Shown piece by piece: positions 6,483 to 15,600 of a stretch of 47,260 nt of DNA. This DNA comes from a virus: the IMG/VR virus record IMGVR_UViG_3300037119_001799, positions 1 through 47,260 of that record. One strand, given 5' to 3'. The translations under genes and the position numbers were made by a program. Each line of letters starts with the position of its first letter. Position 1 is the stretch's first letter. The notes beneath the pieces were generated by a model, which was given only the letters and a program-made list of their open reading frames with translations, was not told the origin of the DNA and did not search any database.

Positions 6483-7327
6483 CGTACCCGGGTCGTCGGC
6501 GAGAGAGGCCTCGGAGCAGCCGTAGGCGCGGCCGGCGCACGCTGGACCCGAGCTGCATAGATAGCCTGGGCCCGGGCGGCGTTGCCTTGCGGGGCCGCCT
6601 GCTGCGCCTGCTGCGGACCTTGAGCCTGGAATTGCTGGGCAAACTGAGCCCGCTGCTGCGGGGTCATCTGCTGCAGCGCCGCAGCCTGCTGGGGCGTAAA
6701 CCGCTGTTGCTGCTGGGCCGGTGTCATGTTGGCCGTCGCCCGCAGATTCGGATTAGCCACCACCGGCCGCGCCGCCTCGGCTGCACTAGCGGCCTGTACG
6801 CGCTGAGCATAGGCCGCCCGTTGCTGCGGGTTCATCGCCTGCATGCGCTGGGCCAGGGCCGCCTGCGTGGCACCCTGCGCGTAGCGTTGCTGTTCAGCCG
6901 GTACCATCTTCGCGAACTGCGCCTGCTGGGCTGCCGCATTCTGGGCCGCCATCTGGGGCGTGTAGGCGCTGCGAATGCCCGACTGAGTCGCCGGCTGTAA
7001 GGTGGCGCGGGCTGGCGTGGCTGTCGGCGGAACCCCGTAGTTCCCGGCAAGCGGTCGCTGCCCCGCCCCGGCCAATGCCTGGGTCCGCAATCGAGTCGCC
7101 GTGTCAGTCGGCGCTGTCGGCAGAACCATATTGCCCACAGGGCCAGGAGGCGCCGCAGTCTGCCGTATTGCTCCCCCGCTCTGTGTGATGAGCCCCTTCG
7201 GCGGGGCAGCAGCCGGCGTGGCAGCAGCCTGCAATCGCGTTGGCGCTGCGGACGGAGCGGTGCCGTAGTTGTAGGCGGACGGCTTGGCGGCAGGCGATGT
7301 CGGTGGCTTGACGGGGGGCAGGGCCAT
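6479..7327 (-). CDS. Low-complexity Ala/Gln/Pro-rich protein (282 aa)
   Basis: The composition is dominated by Ala, Gln and Pro. The N-terminal 120 residues are disordered and Pro/Ala/Thr-rich. Residues about 120-235 contain a loose repeat of 'MTPQQRAQFAQQFQAQ' type (MVPAEQQRYAQG, MNPQQRAAYAQRV, MTPAQQQQRFTPQQ, MTPQQRAQFAQQF), which would form helices. The 'P..QR..(Y/F)AQ' units recall low-complexity phage virion or scaffold-like proteins, but no family is recognised. It is the last leftward gene of the late region, downstream of the lysis genes, and may be virion-associated or chaperone-like. Confidence 0.65.
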   Translation of the reverse strand: MALPPVKPPTSPAAKPSAYNYGTAPSAAPTRLQAAATPAAAPPKGLITQSGGAIRQTAAPPGPVGNMVLPTAPTDTATRLRTQALAGAGQRPLAGNYGVPPTATPARATLQPATQSGIRSAYTPQMAAQNAAAQQAQFAKMVPAEQQRYAQGATQAALAQRMQAMNPQQRAAYAQRVQAASAAEAARPVVANPNLRATANMTPAQQQQRFTPQQAAALQQMTPQQRAQFAQQFQAQGPQQAQQAAPQGNAARAQAIYAARVQRAPAAPTAAPRPLSPTTRVR

Positions 7328-7369
7328 GGTTCCAATCTCCCAGCTTCCCCACCACTATAGGCGCGAACC

Positions 7370-7651
7370 GTGGCAACCACCAAGATAGACGAGATCCACG
7401 AGTGGGTCGCCATGTTCAACGAGGAGGCGCTGCTCGCCGATGGATTCGAGGATGCCTTCCTGGGTATCGCCGATCGCTGCGGCCAGCCCAGCTTGGCGAT
7501 CTACGATACCGAGCGTTGCATCGAGATCCTGATGAAGCGCGACGGCATGGACCGAGAAGGCGCCGAGGAGTTTTTTGAGTTCAATACGTTGGGCGCCTGG
7601 GTCGGGCCCCACACGCCGCTCTTCCTCTGCCGGTACAAATCCAAATCCTAG
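7370..7651 (+). CDS. Small conserved-type protein, GTG start (93 aa)
   Basis: A rightward gene isolated among leftward ones, starting with GTG at 7370. The sequence 'FNEEALLADGFEDAFLGIAD' followed by 'SLAIYDTERCIEILMKRDGM' and 'EGAEEFFEFNTLGAWVG..TP' is familiar from small proteins of unknown function in many phages and plasmids: 'ADG...A.iG...r......vYD...C...l...dGM..eeA.ef.efN..Gaw.g..TP.f'. The high similarity to that pattern makes it a real gene despite its orientation. An independent promoter must lie in the 42-base gap or inside the divergent neighbour. Confidence 0.75.
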   Translation: MATTKIDEIHEWVAMFNEEALLADGFEDAFLGIADRCGQPSLAIYDTERCIEILMKRDGMDREGAEEFFEFNTLGAWVGPHTPLFLCRYKSKS

Positions 7652-7666
7652 AACCCCTCGCGCAGT

Positions 7667-8344
7667 CTAGGGCGCGCGCCGTTTTTCTTGTGCCGTTTGC
7701 GCCCGCGATGAACGCCGATCTCCGCCTGTCTCGGGCGAAATGAACCACAGTTCCGGCGCCCAACCAGCGCGGATTCGATAGCGTAGGATCGGCGAACCGA
7801 TACCGGCTTTCGCTGCGGCATCCTTCATCGTCATCGGTCCCCATGGCGTGTCGATCATAACGTGACGACGCTGATTGATGCGTTGATCGGTACTGACCGC
7901 CCAACGACAATTCGATTTCGAATAGCCTTTGTCATTGTCGATGCGATCAAGCGACAGGCCGGGCTCGAACGTCGGACCCATATCAGCGATGAAGTTTTCG
8001 AAGGTTTCCCAACGCTGGCAAACATCGATGCCGCGCGCGCCGTAGCGCTTATACGAAATGTGTTTAGGATCACGACAGCGCAGAAGCATATGGCTCCAGC
8101 GCGGGCGGAGAGTCCTTTCGAGGTCAGTTCGTCGCCGCCAAGGCCGCTTGCATCCGCACGATTTGAATTTGTGGAAATGCTGCTTTGTCAGGATGATGAT
8201 TTTACCGCAGTCGCACCGCACTTCCCATCGCGTGCGGCGGTCCTCGACGTGAGAGAATTTCACGCACGTTAGATGATGATGGGTTTGCCCGGTAATATCC
8301 TCGCCCCACCGTCTAGCCGATCCCAGCGGTATAGCCGCCTCCAA
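7667..8344 (-). CDS. HNH/AP2-type homing endonuclease-like protein
   Basis: A 225-residue protein. An N-terminal zinc ribbon is formed by CDC at 44-46 and CGC at 63-65. The middle carries the pattern of free-standing phage HNH/AP2-like nucleases: 'RWSHMLLRCRDP', 'YKRYGARGIDVCQRWETFEN', 'FIADMG', 'LSLDRIDNDKGYSKSNCRWA', then Q..NQRR. These are selfish DNA elements that often insert beside or inside essential genes. A C-terminal 'MTMKDAAAKAGIGSPILRYR' HTH fits target binding. The start is uncertain: the longest frame opens with TTG at 8344, inside the endolysin gene, and GGAGGCGGC lies just after that TTG, so the true start may be further downstream (for example GTG at residue 28). Confidence 0.75.
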   Translation of the reverse strand: MEAAIPLGSARRWGEDITGQTHHHLTCVKFSHVEDRRTRWEVRCDCGKIIILTKQHFHKFKSCGCKRPWRRRTDLERTLRPRWSHMLLRCRDPKHISYKRYGARGIDVCQRWETFENFIADMGPTFEPGLSLDRIDNDKGYSKSNCRWAVSTDQRINQRRHVMIDTPWGPMTMKDAAAKAGIGSPILRYRIRAGWAPELWFISPETGGDRRSSRAQTAQEKRRAP

Positions 8345-8771
8345 ATGTCAGTGTCAGGCATTCACATCGCGGCGGTGCCGCGCTTAATCCTAAGTGTACC
8401 CAACCATTCGGGGGCATTTCAAGAATCAATTGATCGATCTCGAGCTCCTTCAGGTGAGGCTCGATCGCAAGACACACGGCATGCGGATCCCCGAATCCAG
8501 GAATGATGAAGTCGCAGGCGAGTCCATGCATGTGCGCGCTGGTGAGAGATCCACCTACGTGTTTGTTCAGAGCTGCCCCACGATAGCCGCTCGTGATGGT
8601 GACCTCGTTGCCGCCGCAGATCTCCCGCACCCGCTCCATCACTCCGGCCAACCGCTTCAGGTTCAGGAGCTCATCGACGTTGGGTGTGTTTCCCAGGCCA
8701 CGGCGTGCCGCTGTCTGTGATTGCGTAAACTCTGCCAGACTGAAGTGCTCGCTGAGCATGGCGGTTGGCAT
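8313..8771 (-). CDS. Endolysin: M15-family peptidase (D-Ala-D-Ala type)
   Basis: A 152-residue peptidase of the M15_3 type. Visible landmarks are 'SEHFSLAEF' at the start, 'ITSGYRGAALNKHVGGSLTS' at 59-78, the zinc site 'SAHMHGLACD' (His80 and Asp87 in S-x-H-x-x-G-x-A-x-D) and 'GWVHLGL' with His126 as the third ligand. These enzymes cut peptidoglycan stem peptides or cross-links. There is no signal peptide, so the protein needs a holin for export. The ATG at 8771 has AGGGAC upstream. It lies four bases after the holin-like gene, forming the lysis pair. Its last 32 bases are shared with the 5' end of the HNH-type gene. Confidence 0.9.
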   Translation of the reverse strand: MPTAMLSEHFSLAEFTQSQTAARRGLGNTPNVDELLNLKRLAGVMERVREICGGNEVTITSGYRGAALNKHVGGSLTSAHMHGLACDFIIPGFGDPHAVCLAIEPHLKELEIDQLILEMPPNGWVHLGLSAAPPRCECLTLTFGGGYTAGIG

Positions 8772-8774
8772 GGT

Positions 8775-9014
8775 TCACTTGTCCCTATGGTCGCCGCCCA
8801 TCCGCCCGCCGGCAAAGGCTAGGGCCGCAGCAAGCGCGCCAGCCAGCAGCTCGGTAAGCTGACTCCTGAGATTGTCGCACCGGCCGGTCGCTTCGGGATT
8901 GAGCCAGCAGAACACCAAGCCCGCTAGCACGACGACACAGTGTACGGCTATGACGCCGGCGACCAGCAAGAACGACGCTTTGACGAGGTCGAAGCGAGGT
9001 GGCCTGCCGGCCAT
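8775..9014 (-). CDS. Putative holin with two transmembrane segments (79 aa)
   Basis: The start chosen is the ATG at 9014 (MAGRPPRFDLV), with AAAGGGATGTCAGGTC upstream. A longer frame from 9110 would add 32 unlikely residues. Two hydrophobic segments are seen: residues 11-34 (FLLVAGVIAVHCVVVLAGLV) and about 53-71 (LLAGALAAALAFAGG), joined by a short charged loop and ending in a charged tail. Size, topology and position right before the endolysin gene support a class II holin. No sequence family is recognised. Confidence 0.75.
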   Translation of the reverse strand: MAGRPPRFDLVKASFLLVAGVIAVHCVVVLAGLVFCWLNPEATGRCDNLRSQLTELLAGALAAALAFAGGRMGGDHRDK

Positions 9015-9036
9015 GACCTGACATCCCTTTCTCCCC

Positions 9037-9300
9037 CTACGCCTGGATGGCGAGTACGCGGATGGGGCCGGTGGCAAAGCGAGCCACGACCTGCGTTTTC
9101 CCTGCGCCATTATCGCGGCAATAAATGTAGACGGTGTTCGCAGGCGGAGCCGCTGGATCGGTGCGCTCGGTCATCTGGATGCGCCGCTCTCCGGTCGTCA
9201 GGTTGAGGCTCTGCACCGAGGCGTTAAGGAACGTCTGGTTGCCCTGGAAGACGTTGGCCTGCTCGAGCAGGGCACCGATGGGCGTTGCTCCGATTCGCAT
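9037..9300 (-). CDS. Small structural-type protein (87 aa)
   Basis: A strand-rich product ('NQTFLNASVQSLNLTTGERR', 'TVYIYCRDNGAGKTQVVARF', 'GPIRVLAIQA') without signal peptide or membrane segment. The pattern 'YCRDNGAGKTQL..RF..G....A' is typical of short beta-structured phage proteins that sit near tail or fibre genes. It lies between the giant protein and the lysis pair and follows a second small beta-rich protein after nine bases. A minor virion component is likely. Confidence 0.6.
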   Translation of the reverse strand: MRIGATPIGALLEQANVFQGNQTFLNASVQSLNLTTGERRIQMTERTDPAAPPANTVYIYCRDNGAGKTQVVARFATGPIRVLAIQA

Positions 9301-9309
9301 GTCAGCCTC

Positions 9310-9594
9310 CTAACCGAAATACCAGACATCGAGGACCGCACTCGCTGCCGACTCGATGATGGTGACGTTCGACAGTTTGCTGGTGATCGAAATCGGCGTG
9401 CCAACCGCGATCTTCATGTCGTTGGTCGTTGCCGGTGCGGGCAAGCCGGTCGCGGCAGCACCCAGGTTGACATGCACCGCCTGGGCGCTGGGCATGAGAA
9501 GCGCCCAGCGGGCCGTGGAGGGCACAGTGAGTGCGGTCGACGCCGCCAGTGACGTGATGTGTTGGCTGCCCACGAAGGGCGTGAATTCAACCAT
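9310..9594 (-). CDS. Small structural-type protein (94 aa)
   Basis: A beta-rich protein ('HITSLAASTALTVPSTARWA', 'AVHVNLGAAATGLPAPATTN', 'VTIIESAASAVLDVWYFG'). GAGGGAGAAG lies just upstream of the ATG. 'LTVP..ar.alimp..q.v.v' and a C-terminal 'vLDVwYfG' are features of small phage decoration or tail-fibre accessory proteins. It is 12 bases after the stop of the giant protein gene, so it is part of the same late transcript. Confidence 0.6.
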   Translation of the reverse strand: MVEFTPFVGSQHITSLAASTALTVPSTARWALLMPSAQAVHVNLGAAATGLPAPATTNDMKIAVGTPISITSKLSNVTIIESAASAVLDVWYFG

Positions 9595-9606
9595 GGTCTT
9601 CTCCCT

Positions 9607-12600
9607 CTATGGCTGCGGCCTGAACACTGACATGGCCGATTCCTGCTTTGCTGCGTTCAGCTCGCGGATGGTCATCTGCTTTTCCGCGGCGCTCATCTCT
9701 CTGTCGTTTTCTACGCGCCGGACCTTCTCGTTGATCTTGCCTTCTCGCTCGATGACCTTGGTGAACTGACGATACTTCTCGATCAGCGGCTCGTTCCGCT
9801 CCATGTAGGACTCGAGTTCCGCTGCCGGCCGCCCCTGCTTCTTCAGTTCTTTGTAGGTGTTGTAGGCTTCCTTGATGGAATCGCCCTGGTTGTAAAGCTG
9901 GCTGATAAAGCGGCTGCTCCCACGCTCCGAGCTGGGTGTCTCCGATACGATGTTCTGGCTGAGCGCTCCTACCCAGTCCTTGGCCGGACGCGTCGGCTCA
10001 TCGGACAGGCCGCGCAGCGCGACATCGACAATCTGCGATGCCGTGTGGCCAAGCCAGCCGGTGTAGGCGCGCAGCAGATAGTCGAGCTGGACCGGGGAGT
10101 AGGTCGATGCCTCCTCGCCGCCAAAGAACCGCGCCACCCTGTTCAGTCCCTCGCTGGCACTGCGCGCCGCCATGCTCGATTCGCTGGTATAGCGAGCCTC
10201 GGGGCGCACTCGCTCAAGGCGCTGGCTCTCGATCGGCGAGCCGGTGCGGCTCTCGTTCCTGGCAACCTCAAAGATGGGTGACAGGGCCTGCGGCACGAAG
10301 CCCAGCATCATGTTGTCCTGGGCGATCGAGAACATGTTCTTGCGCCAGCGATTGAAGTCCATGTCCTTGTCGTACATAGCCATCGCACTGATCGCCATCA
10401 TGCGGGCCAGGGATCCCACTTCGAAGCCCATCGGGATCCGCCACTCTTTGCCGAACGCCTTGAACCAGAAGTTGGAATTCTGGTCGTACTCGTCGCGCGC
10501 CAGGTAGTCTTTGTCGTCCTTGTAGATCTCGTGCAGTGCCAGGTTGGCGGTTGCCAGGACGATGACGCCCTGGGTCAGGCGCCACGCAGCCTGCTTGCCC
10601 AGCTTGCCGCCGACCGCCAGGGAGATGCTCTCATCGGCGTTCGCTGCCGAACGCCCCGCCTTGTAAATGCCCTGCAGCCACGCGCCGGTGAACGGCCGGA
10701 GCTCGAGGATGGTGCGGACGATCGGCGACGCGCCCTTCAGCGTGATGTCGTTAAGATCCCGGGCTGCGAACGATGCCATGTCATGCGGCACGCCGTCCTT
10801 GATGAGCTGGTCGTAGAACGCGTAGCGGTTCACGCCCTCGGTCATGCCAACCAGCTTGGCGTAGGCCCCGCCGATTCGACTGAAGTAGCCAGCGAATGTC
10901 TTCAGCTTGTCCGGCGAATCGAGAATATTTGCGACCGTGGTGTCCTTGACGCCGGCATCGTTGAGCGCAGCGAAGCGCACCACGCCACCGCCGGCGATCG
11001 CATCGGCCATCTTCCGGCTGATGTTCTCGGGCCGCTCCTGGCCGGCAACCGCATAGGCGACGTTCAACAGGTCGCCCTTCATGTCATGGGCAGCAAAGCC
11101 GCGGACCCAATTGCTGATGACGTTGCGATTGATGTTGGACACCGCCGAGGCGTTGATCGTGTCGCGGATTAGGTTCTTCACCTGGAAGATGGGGTTCATC
11201 GCCGTGCCAATCTGGAGCACCTTCTTGGCAGCTCGACCCAGGCCCATGAGCGGGAGATCCGACTGCATGTATTCAAGCGCGGAGATCGCCTTGAAGATGA
11301 ACGGATCCTTGACGTGGAAGTAAACCTGCTCGCCGTCTTCCATCACCCAGACGGTCTCGGCCTTGGTCTTCTTATCGATGACGCTGTCATATTCCTGGCG
11401 CGTCAGCCGGGTGACGACATTGCCGTTCTGCTCGGCCGTGGTCAGCACATTGGTCGCCGCCTGATTGCGCAGCGACGCATCGATCATGTGGCCCCAGTTG
11501 CCGAAAGCATTCTCCCATAGATCGTTGTTGAGCTTTTCCTCGCCGCCCTTCAGCGTCTTGAACGCCTCCTGCTTGACCATGCCGAACTTGTTGGGAGCGC
11601 CGGCGAACGATCGGCTGTTGCTGTCCTCGACCACGCGATAGAACGGGACATAGAACGGGTTTTCCCACAGAGCGTCGATCTTGCCCTGGGCCGCGGCGTG
11701 TTGCGCGTCGCCCTCCGCACCAGGGGCGAAATCTGTGCGCGCAACCGTGCGCTTCAGCAGGCCACTCTTCACGGCGAGATCCAGGGCGTTCTTGTTGAAC
11801 GTCTCGAGCCGCGCCAGGGCGTCACCGTAGGCGGTCCTGCGATCGGTCGTGGTGGATCCGTCCAGCATCTTCCATTGGCCGGTGAGCTGGCCGTCAGCCA
11901 GTGTCTTGAAGGCCTCGATCGTAGGTGCATCCATCAGGCGTTCGCGGTCTTGCGTGGCCAGCCGATCGGCCCGCTCGCCAGCCACCCACCAGATGAAGTC
12001 AGTGGCCTCGCCCAGCTTGTCGAGTGGCCGAATTAGATGGTCGATCACGCCGCCGTTCTTTTCGTCCATGCGGTAGGCCTGACCGTCGATCTTCAGCGTG
12101 CCCCAGCGCTTGAACATCTCGATCGCGCCGGCAACGGAGTTGGCAATGCGCAGCCCGACATAGCCCTCATCATCGCCTGCCGACTTCACGCCGATGTAGG
12201 GATCGAAGACCTCGCGGACGACTGCCTTGCCGGCAGTGCTGCGGTTGTCCCACATCTGCCGCGCGGCATTGATCAGTCCGGTGGCTTCCGGTGCGGCGCG
12301 AGCTTTCAGGAATGCCGCCTTCTGCTCCGCCGTGCGCGGGCGATTGGGGTTCTCGCCCATGTTGGCGGGGTTGCGCGGGCTGAACAGCGTCTGCCCTTCC
12401 TCGACCGCGGCGGTGCGCAGAGCGTCGGTGATCTCGAAAGAGTGGACCGGCGCCTCTGTCGTATCGCGCATGTACTCCAGGACCAGCGAGCTCTTCTCGC
12501 CCCTCGTCCAGGCCTGGTACTGGCGATCACGCGTCATGCCCTGGAACTCGGGATGCTCGCCAACCCAGGCGCTGAAGTGTTCCCACGACCGGGTGCGCTC

Positions 12601-15600
12601 AGCCCCGAGGGTATCCATCTCGGTCTTGGCGCCGAACTTCTTGCCGGCCTTGTTGGCCAGGATCGGGAGCTGCTTGTCGTAGAAGGCGTCCATGCCTTCG
12701 CCGCCGACCTTGAGATCCTCGCTATGCAGGCTGCGAACGGCATACGGATTCTTGGCGAGATCAGGCTCGGGCTGCGCCAGGAGCCTATCGGCTGCGTCCT
12801 GGCCGACATAGTCCGGCAACGTCTCGGTGGTGACGTGCTGCATGTCAACGACTGCGCTGCCATTCCTGTCGTGGGCAGTCAGGCGCATGTTGTCGCCAGT
12901 GCCGTGCAGCGTCACATCCGAGATGTGCTGGCTGAGATCGAACCGATCGGCGACGGTCTTGCCGACATCCCAGGTGACGCGGTCGTAGCCGTTCTCCGCG
13001 GCGTAGCGGATCACCCGCTTCATCGCGAGCTCGGGCCATGTCGTCTTGAATGGCGCGTCAGGAACGCCCCCTGTGCCCTTCTCGTTAGCTTGATAGGCGT
13101 CGTAAAATTCCTGCGCCTTGGCCAGATCTTCCGGCGTATTGAACTCCCACCCTACTGGCCCATCGCGGGCGATCGCCATCCGCGCCTCGCCAATCGTGTC
13201 GAAGCCCAGCTTGTCGTTCGCCATTATCATTACGTTCAGGCCATCCTTGGATGCCTGAAGGCGCTCGGCTGCATCAGGTTCGCCGGCGGCCCTATAGCCC
13301 TTCTTCTTGCCGGCCTGATGCCAGTCGCTCTGGATCTCGGCGACGTGCAGCACCTTCTGGTTGCCCATCCAGCGATCGTCAAAACGGATGTGCGCCAGGA
13401 CGTTGGGCTCCTGCCAGTGGGATCCCTTGAACGCACCCTCGTCGCCGAACTTCGCCGGCATATCTCCGGTCAGTGCATGGACCCGATCGAACTCCGCCTG
13501 CTCCTCCGGTGTCCACTTCTCGAATGCACCTTCCAGGTCGCCGTACTTTTCGATCATCTTTTTGTTGAAGGCCTGATACTCGGGCTCAACCTCCTGCTTG
13601 ATCGGCAGCGTCAGCAGCAGCTCGCGGTAGTTCTTGCCGCCGCCCAGCGTCCACTCTTCGTATTTCGGCTGGCCTCCTCCGGTCTTCCGATTGATCGCAT
13701 CGAGCGTATTGAATTCCTGCAAGATCCTCCGAGGCACTTGACCCTCGGGCATCTGGTCGATGAAGTCCTGCAGCTCGCCAAACCGATTGCGCTGCTGGGG
13801 CGTCATCGCATCGCCCTTGATGGTCTCGGTGACCTTGATCTCGTTGGCGCGGATGTAGTCGAGCAGCTCTTCCTTGGTGACGCTCTTGGGCTGCTTGGCC
13901 AGCCAGTCCTCGACACCCACCCATTCACGCTCCTCGGCCTTGATGCCGGGCATGTTCTTGATGGTGGCAGCCCACTGGCCTGGGGGCGCCTTGGTCTGCT
14001 TCAGGCCTTCGACGCCGCGCGTCAGCGCACTGTAGAAGACAGGCGCCGGCTCCCGGGCTTCCCCGGTCCTCGGTGAAAAGAGACTGTCGCCGCTGACCTC
14101 TAGTCGGTTGACGCCGGGCGTACCTTCTTCCGGGGTGGAGATGCCGGTGCGGAGGGGGTCGCGGAGGTACGGGCGCGCATCGCCGCGATCGCGTTCCTGG
14201 ACGCCCGCGCTATCTCCGCGTCCGTCATCATCACGTCCGCCGGATCGTCCGGGTCGTCGCTCCAGGGAGCGTAATACATTGTCGACTTCGGCATCTGGGA
14301 TCCCCTTGCTACGGGCCAGCTCGCGCTGCGCGCCGGCGTAATCGACATTCACTTCATCTGCGGGTATGCCACCGAGCTTCTCGTACAGGGTCTTCTCGGG
14401 ATACCACCAGACTGCCTGCAAATCGGCGTTGGTCAGTGGCACCTCGTGATACGCCGCAATACGGCGGGCCTGATTTATAACATCCCGCATCCACACCCGA
14501 TCGGCACCGGACTTGGGCGACTCGTTGATCCCGCGCAGACCATGTAACAACCTTTCCGATGCGAAAACAACCTCGCTTTTCTTCCTGGTGCCGTCGTCAT
14601 ATTCAGATCGGAAAGTCCTGAAATCCTTCTCGTGCTGCCTCACGGTCTGCTCGGCGACCTCGATCAGCCCCGGCGTGTCCTGGGGAACCTTCATGCCCTC
14701 CTCTTCCAGGGCATTAGTCATGCGCGCTGTTTGCTTGGTCAGATCCTGCTTGCCGACCAGGGTGCCGGTCAGCCTGCCCCAGGCGCGCATGAACCAGAGA
14801 TCCATCGTCACCGGATCGTAGTTGCCGCTCAGATTCTGGAAGAACCCCTGGCCGATCTTGGGGCCCAGGATGGCGGAACCAAAAACCACGGTGTCGACGT
14901 TCTCGCCGCCGATCTTGTAGCCCATCTTCTTGAGATCACGCACCGTCCACTCGGTGTTCATAAACTCGATGACCTCGTCCATCGTGCCCTTGGCGTCGAG
15001 CAGGCCGTTCAGCTTCTTGAAGTTGGTGTTCATCGGCCCTTTTTGTTTCGACCCCAGGATGTCGGTGGGGAAGCGGCCGGTCTCCTTGAAGTGTTCATAG
15101 ATCGGATCGGTCAGGTTGGCGTTGTTCTGCACCTTCTCGCCCTGGCTGGTGATGGCCAGGGTCGCGGTGAAGGCAAAGAGCTGATGCGGATCGTCCTTGA
15201 GCTCGGGGTGAATAACCTCGGCGATCGCCAGCGCCTCCTTGAACGAGCTCGTGTACCAGTCCGTAGCAGCGCCCCGCTCGTTGAAGGCGCGAATCGCCTC
15301 GGCCGCAATCACCCGGGCCAGCATGCGATCGGTCTGGGGATTGGGCCCGGTGATGCGCCCGGTCGGAATACCCATCGCGATCAGGGCCTTCTGCCCTCGG
15401 ACCATCAGCTCTCGGGCAATGTCCTGCGTCTTGCGGGATCTCGGTTTCATAGACGGCGTCGCGGGATCCAGGATGTCGTTGACGCTAAGCGCGTGCTCCT
15501 CCGGCGTCGGCTGGATCGGCCGCGGCGAGAACAGCGTGTCGCCTTCCAGGGTCTCGTTGAACACCCGGGCAATGTTCTGCGCCGTGATGTTCTGGACGTC

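Noticed and set aside
12037-14076. 679-codon open frame on the plus strand
   Set aside because: It lies wholly antisense to the giant protein, has Arg/Leu/Val-heavy composition typical of GC-rich shadow frames, no ribosome binding site and no recognisable domain.
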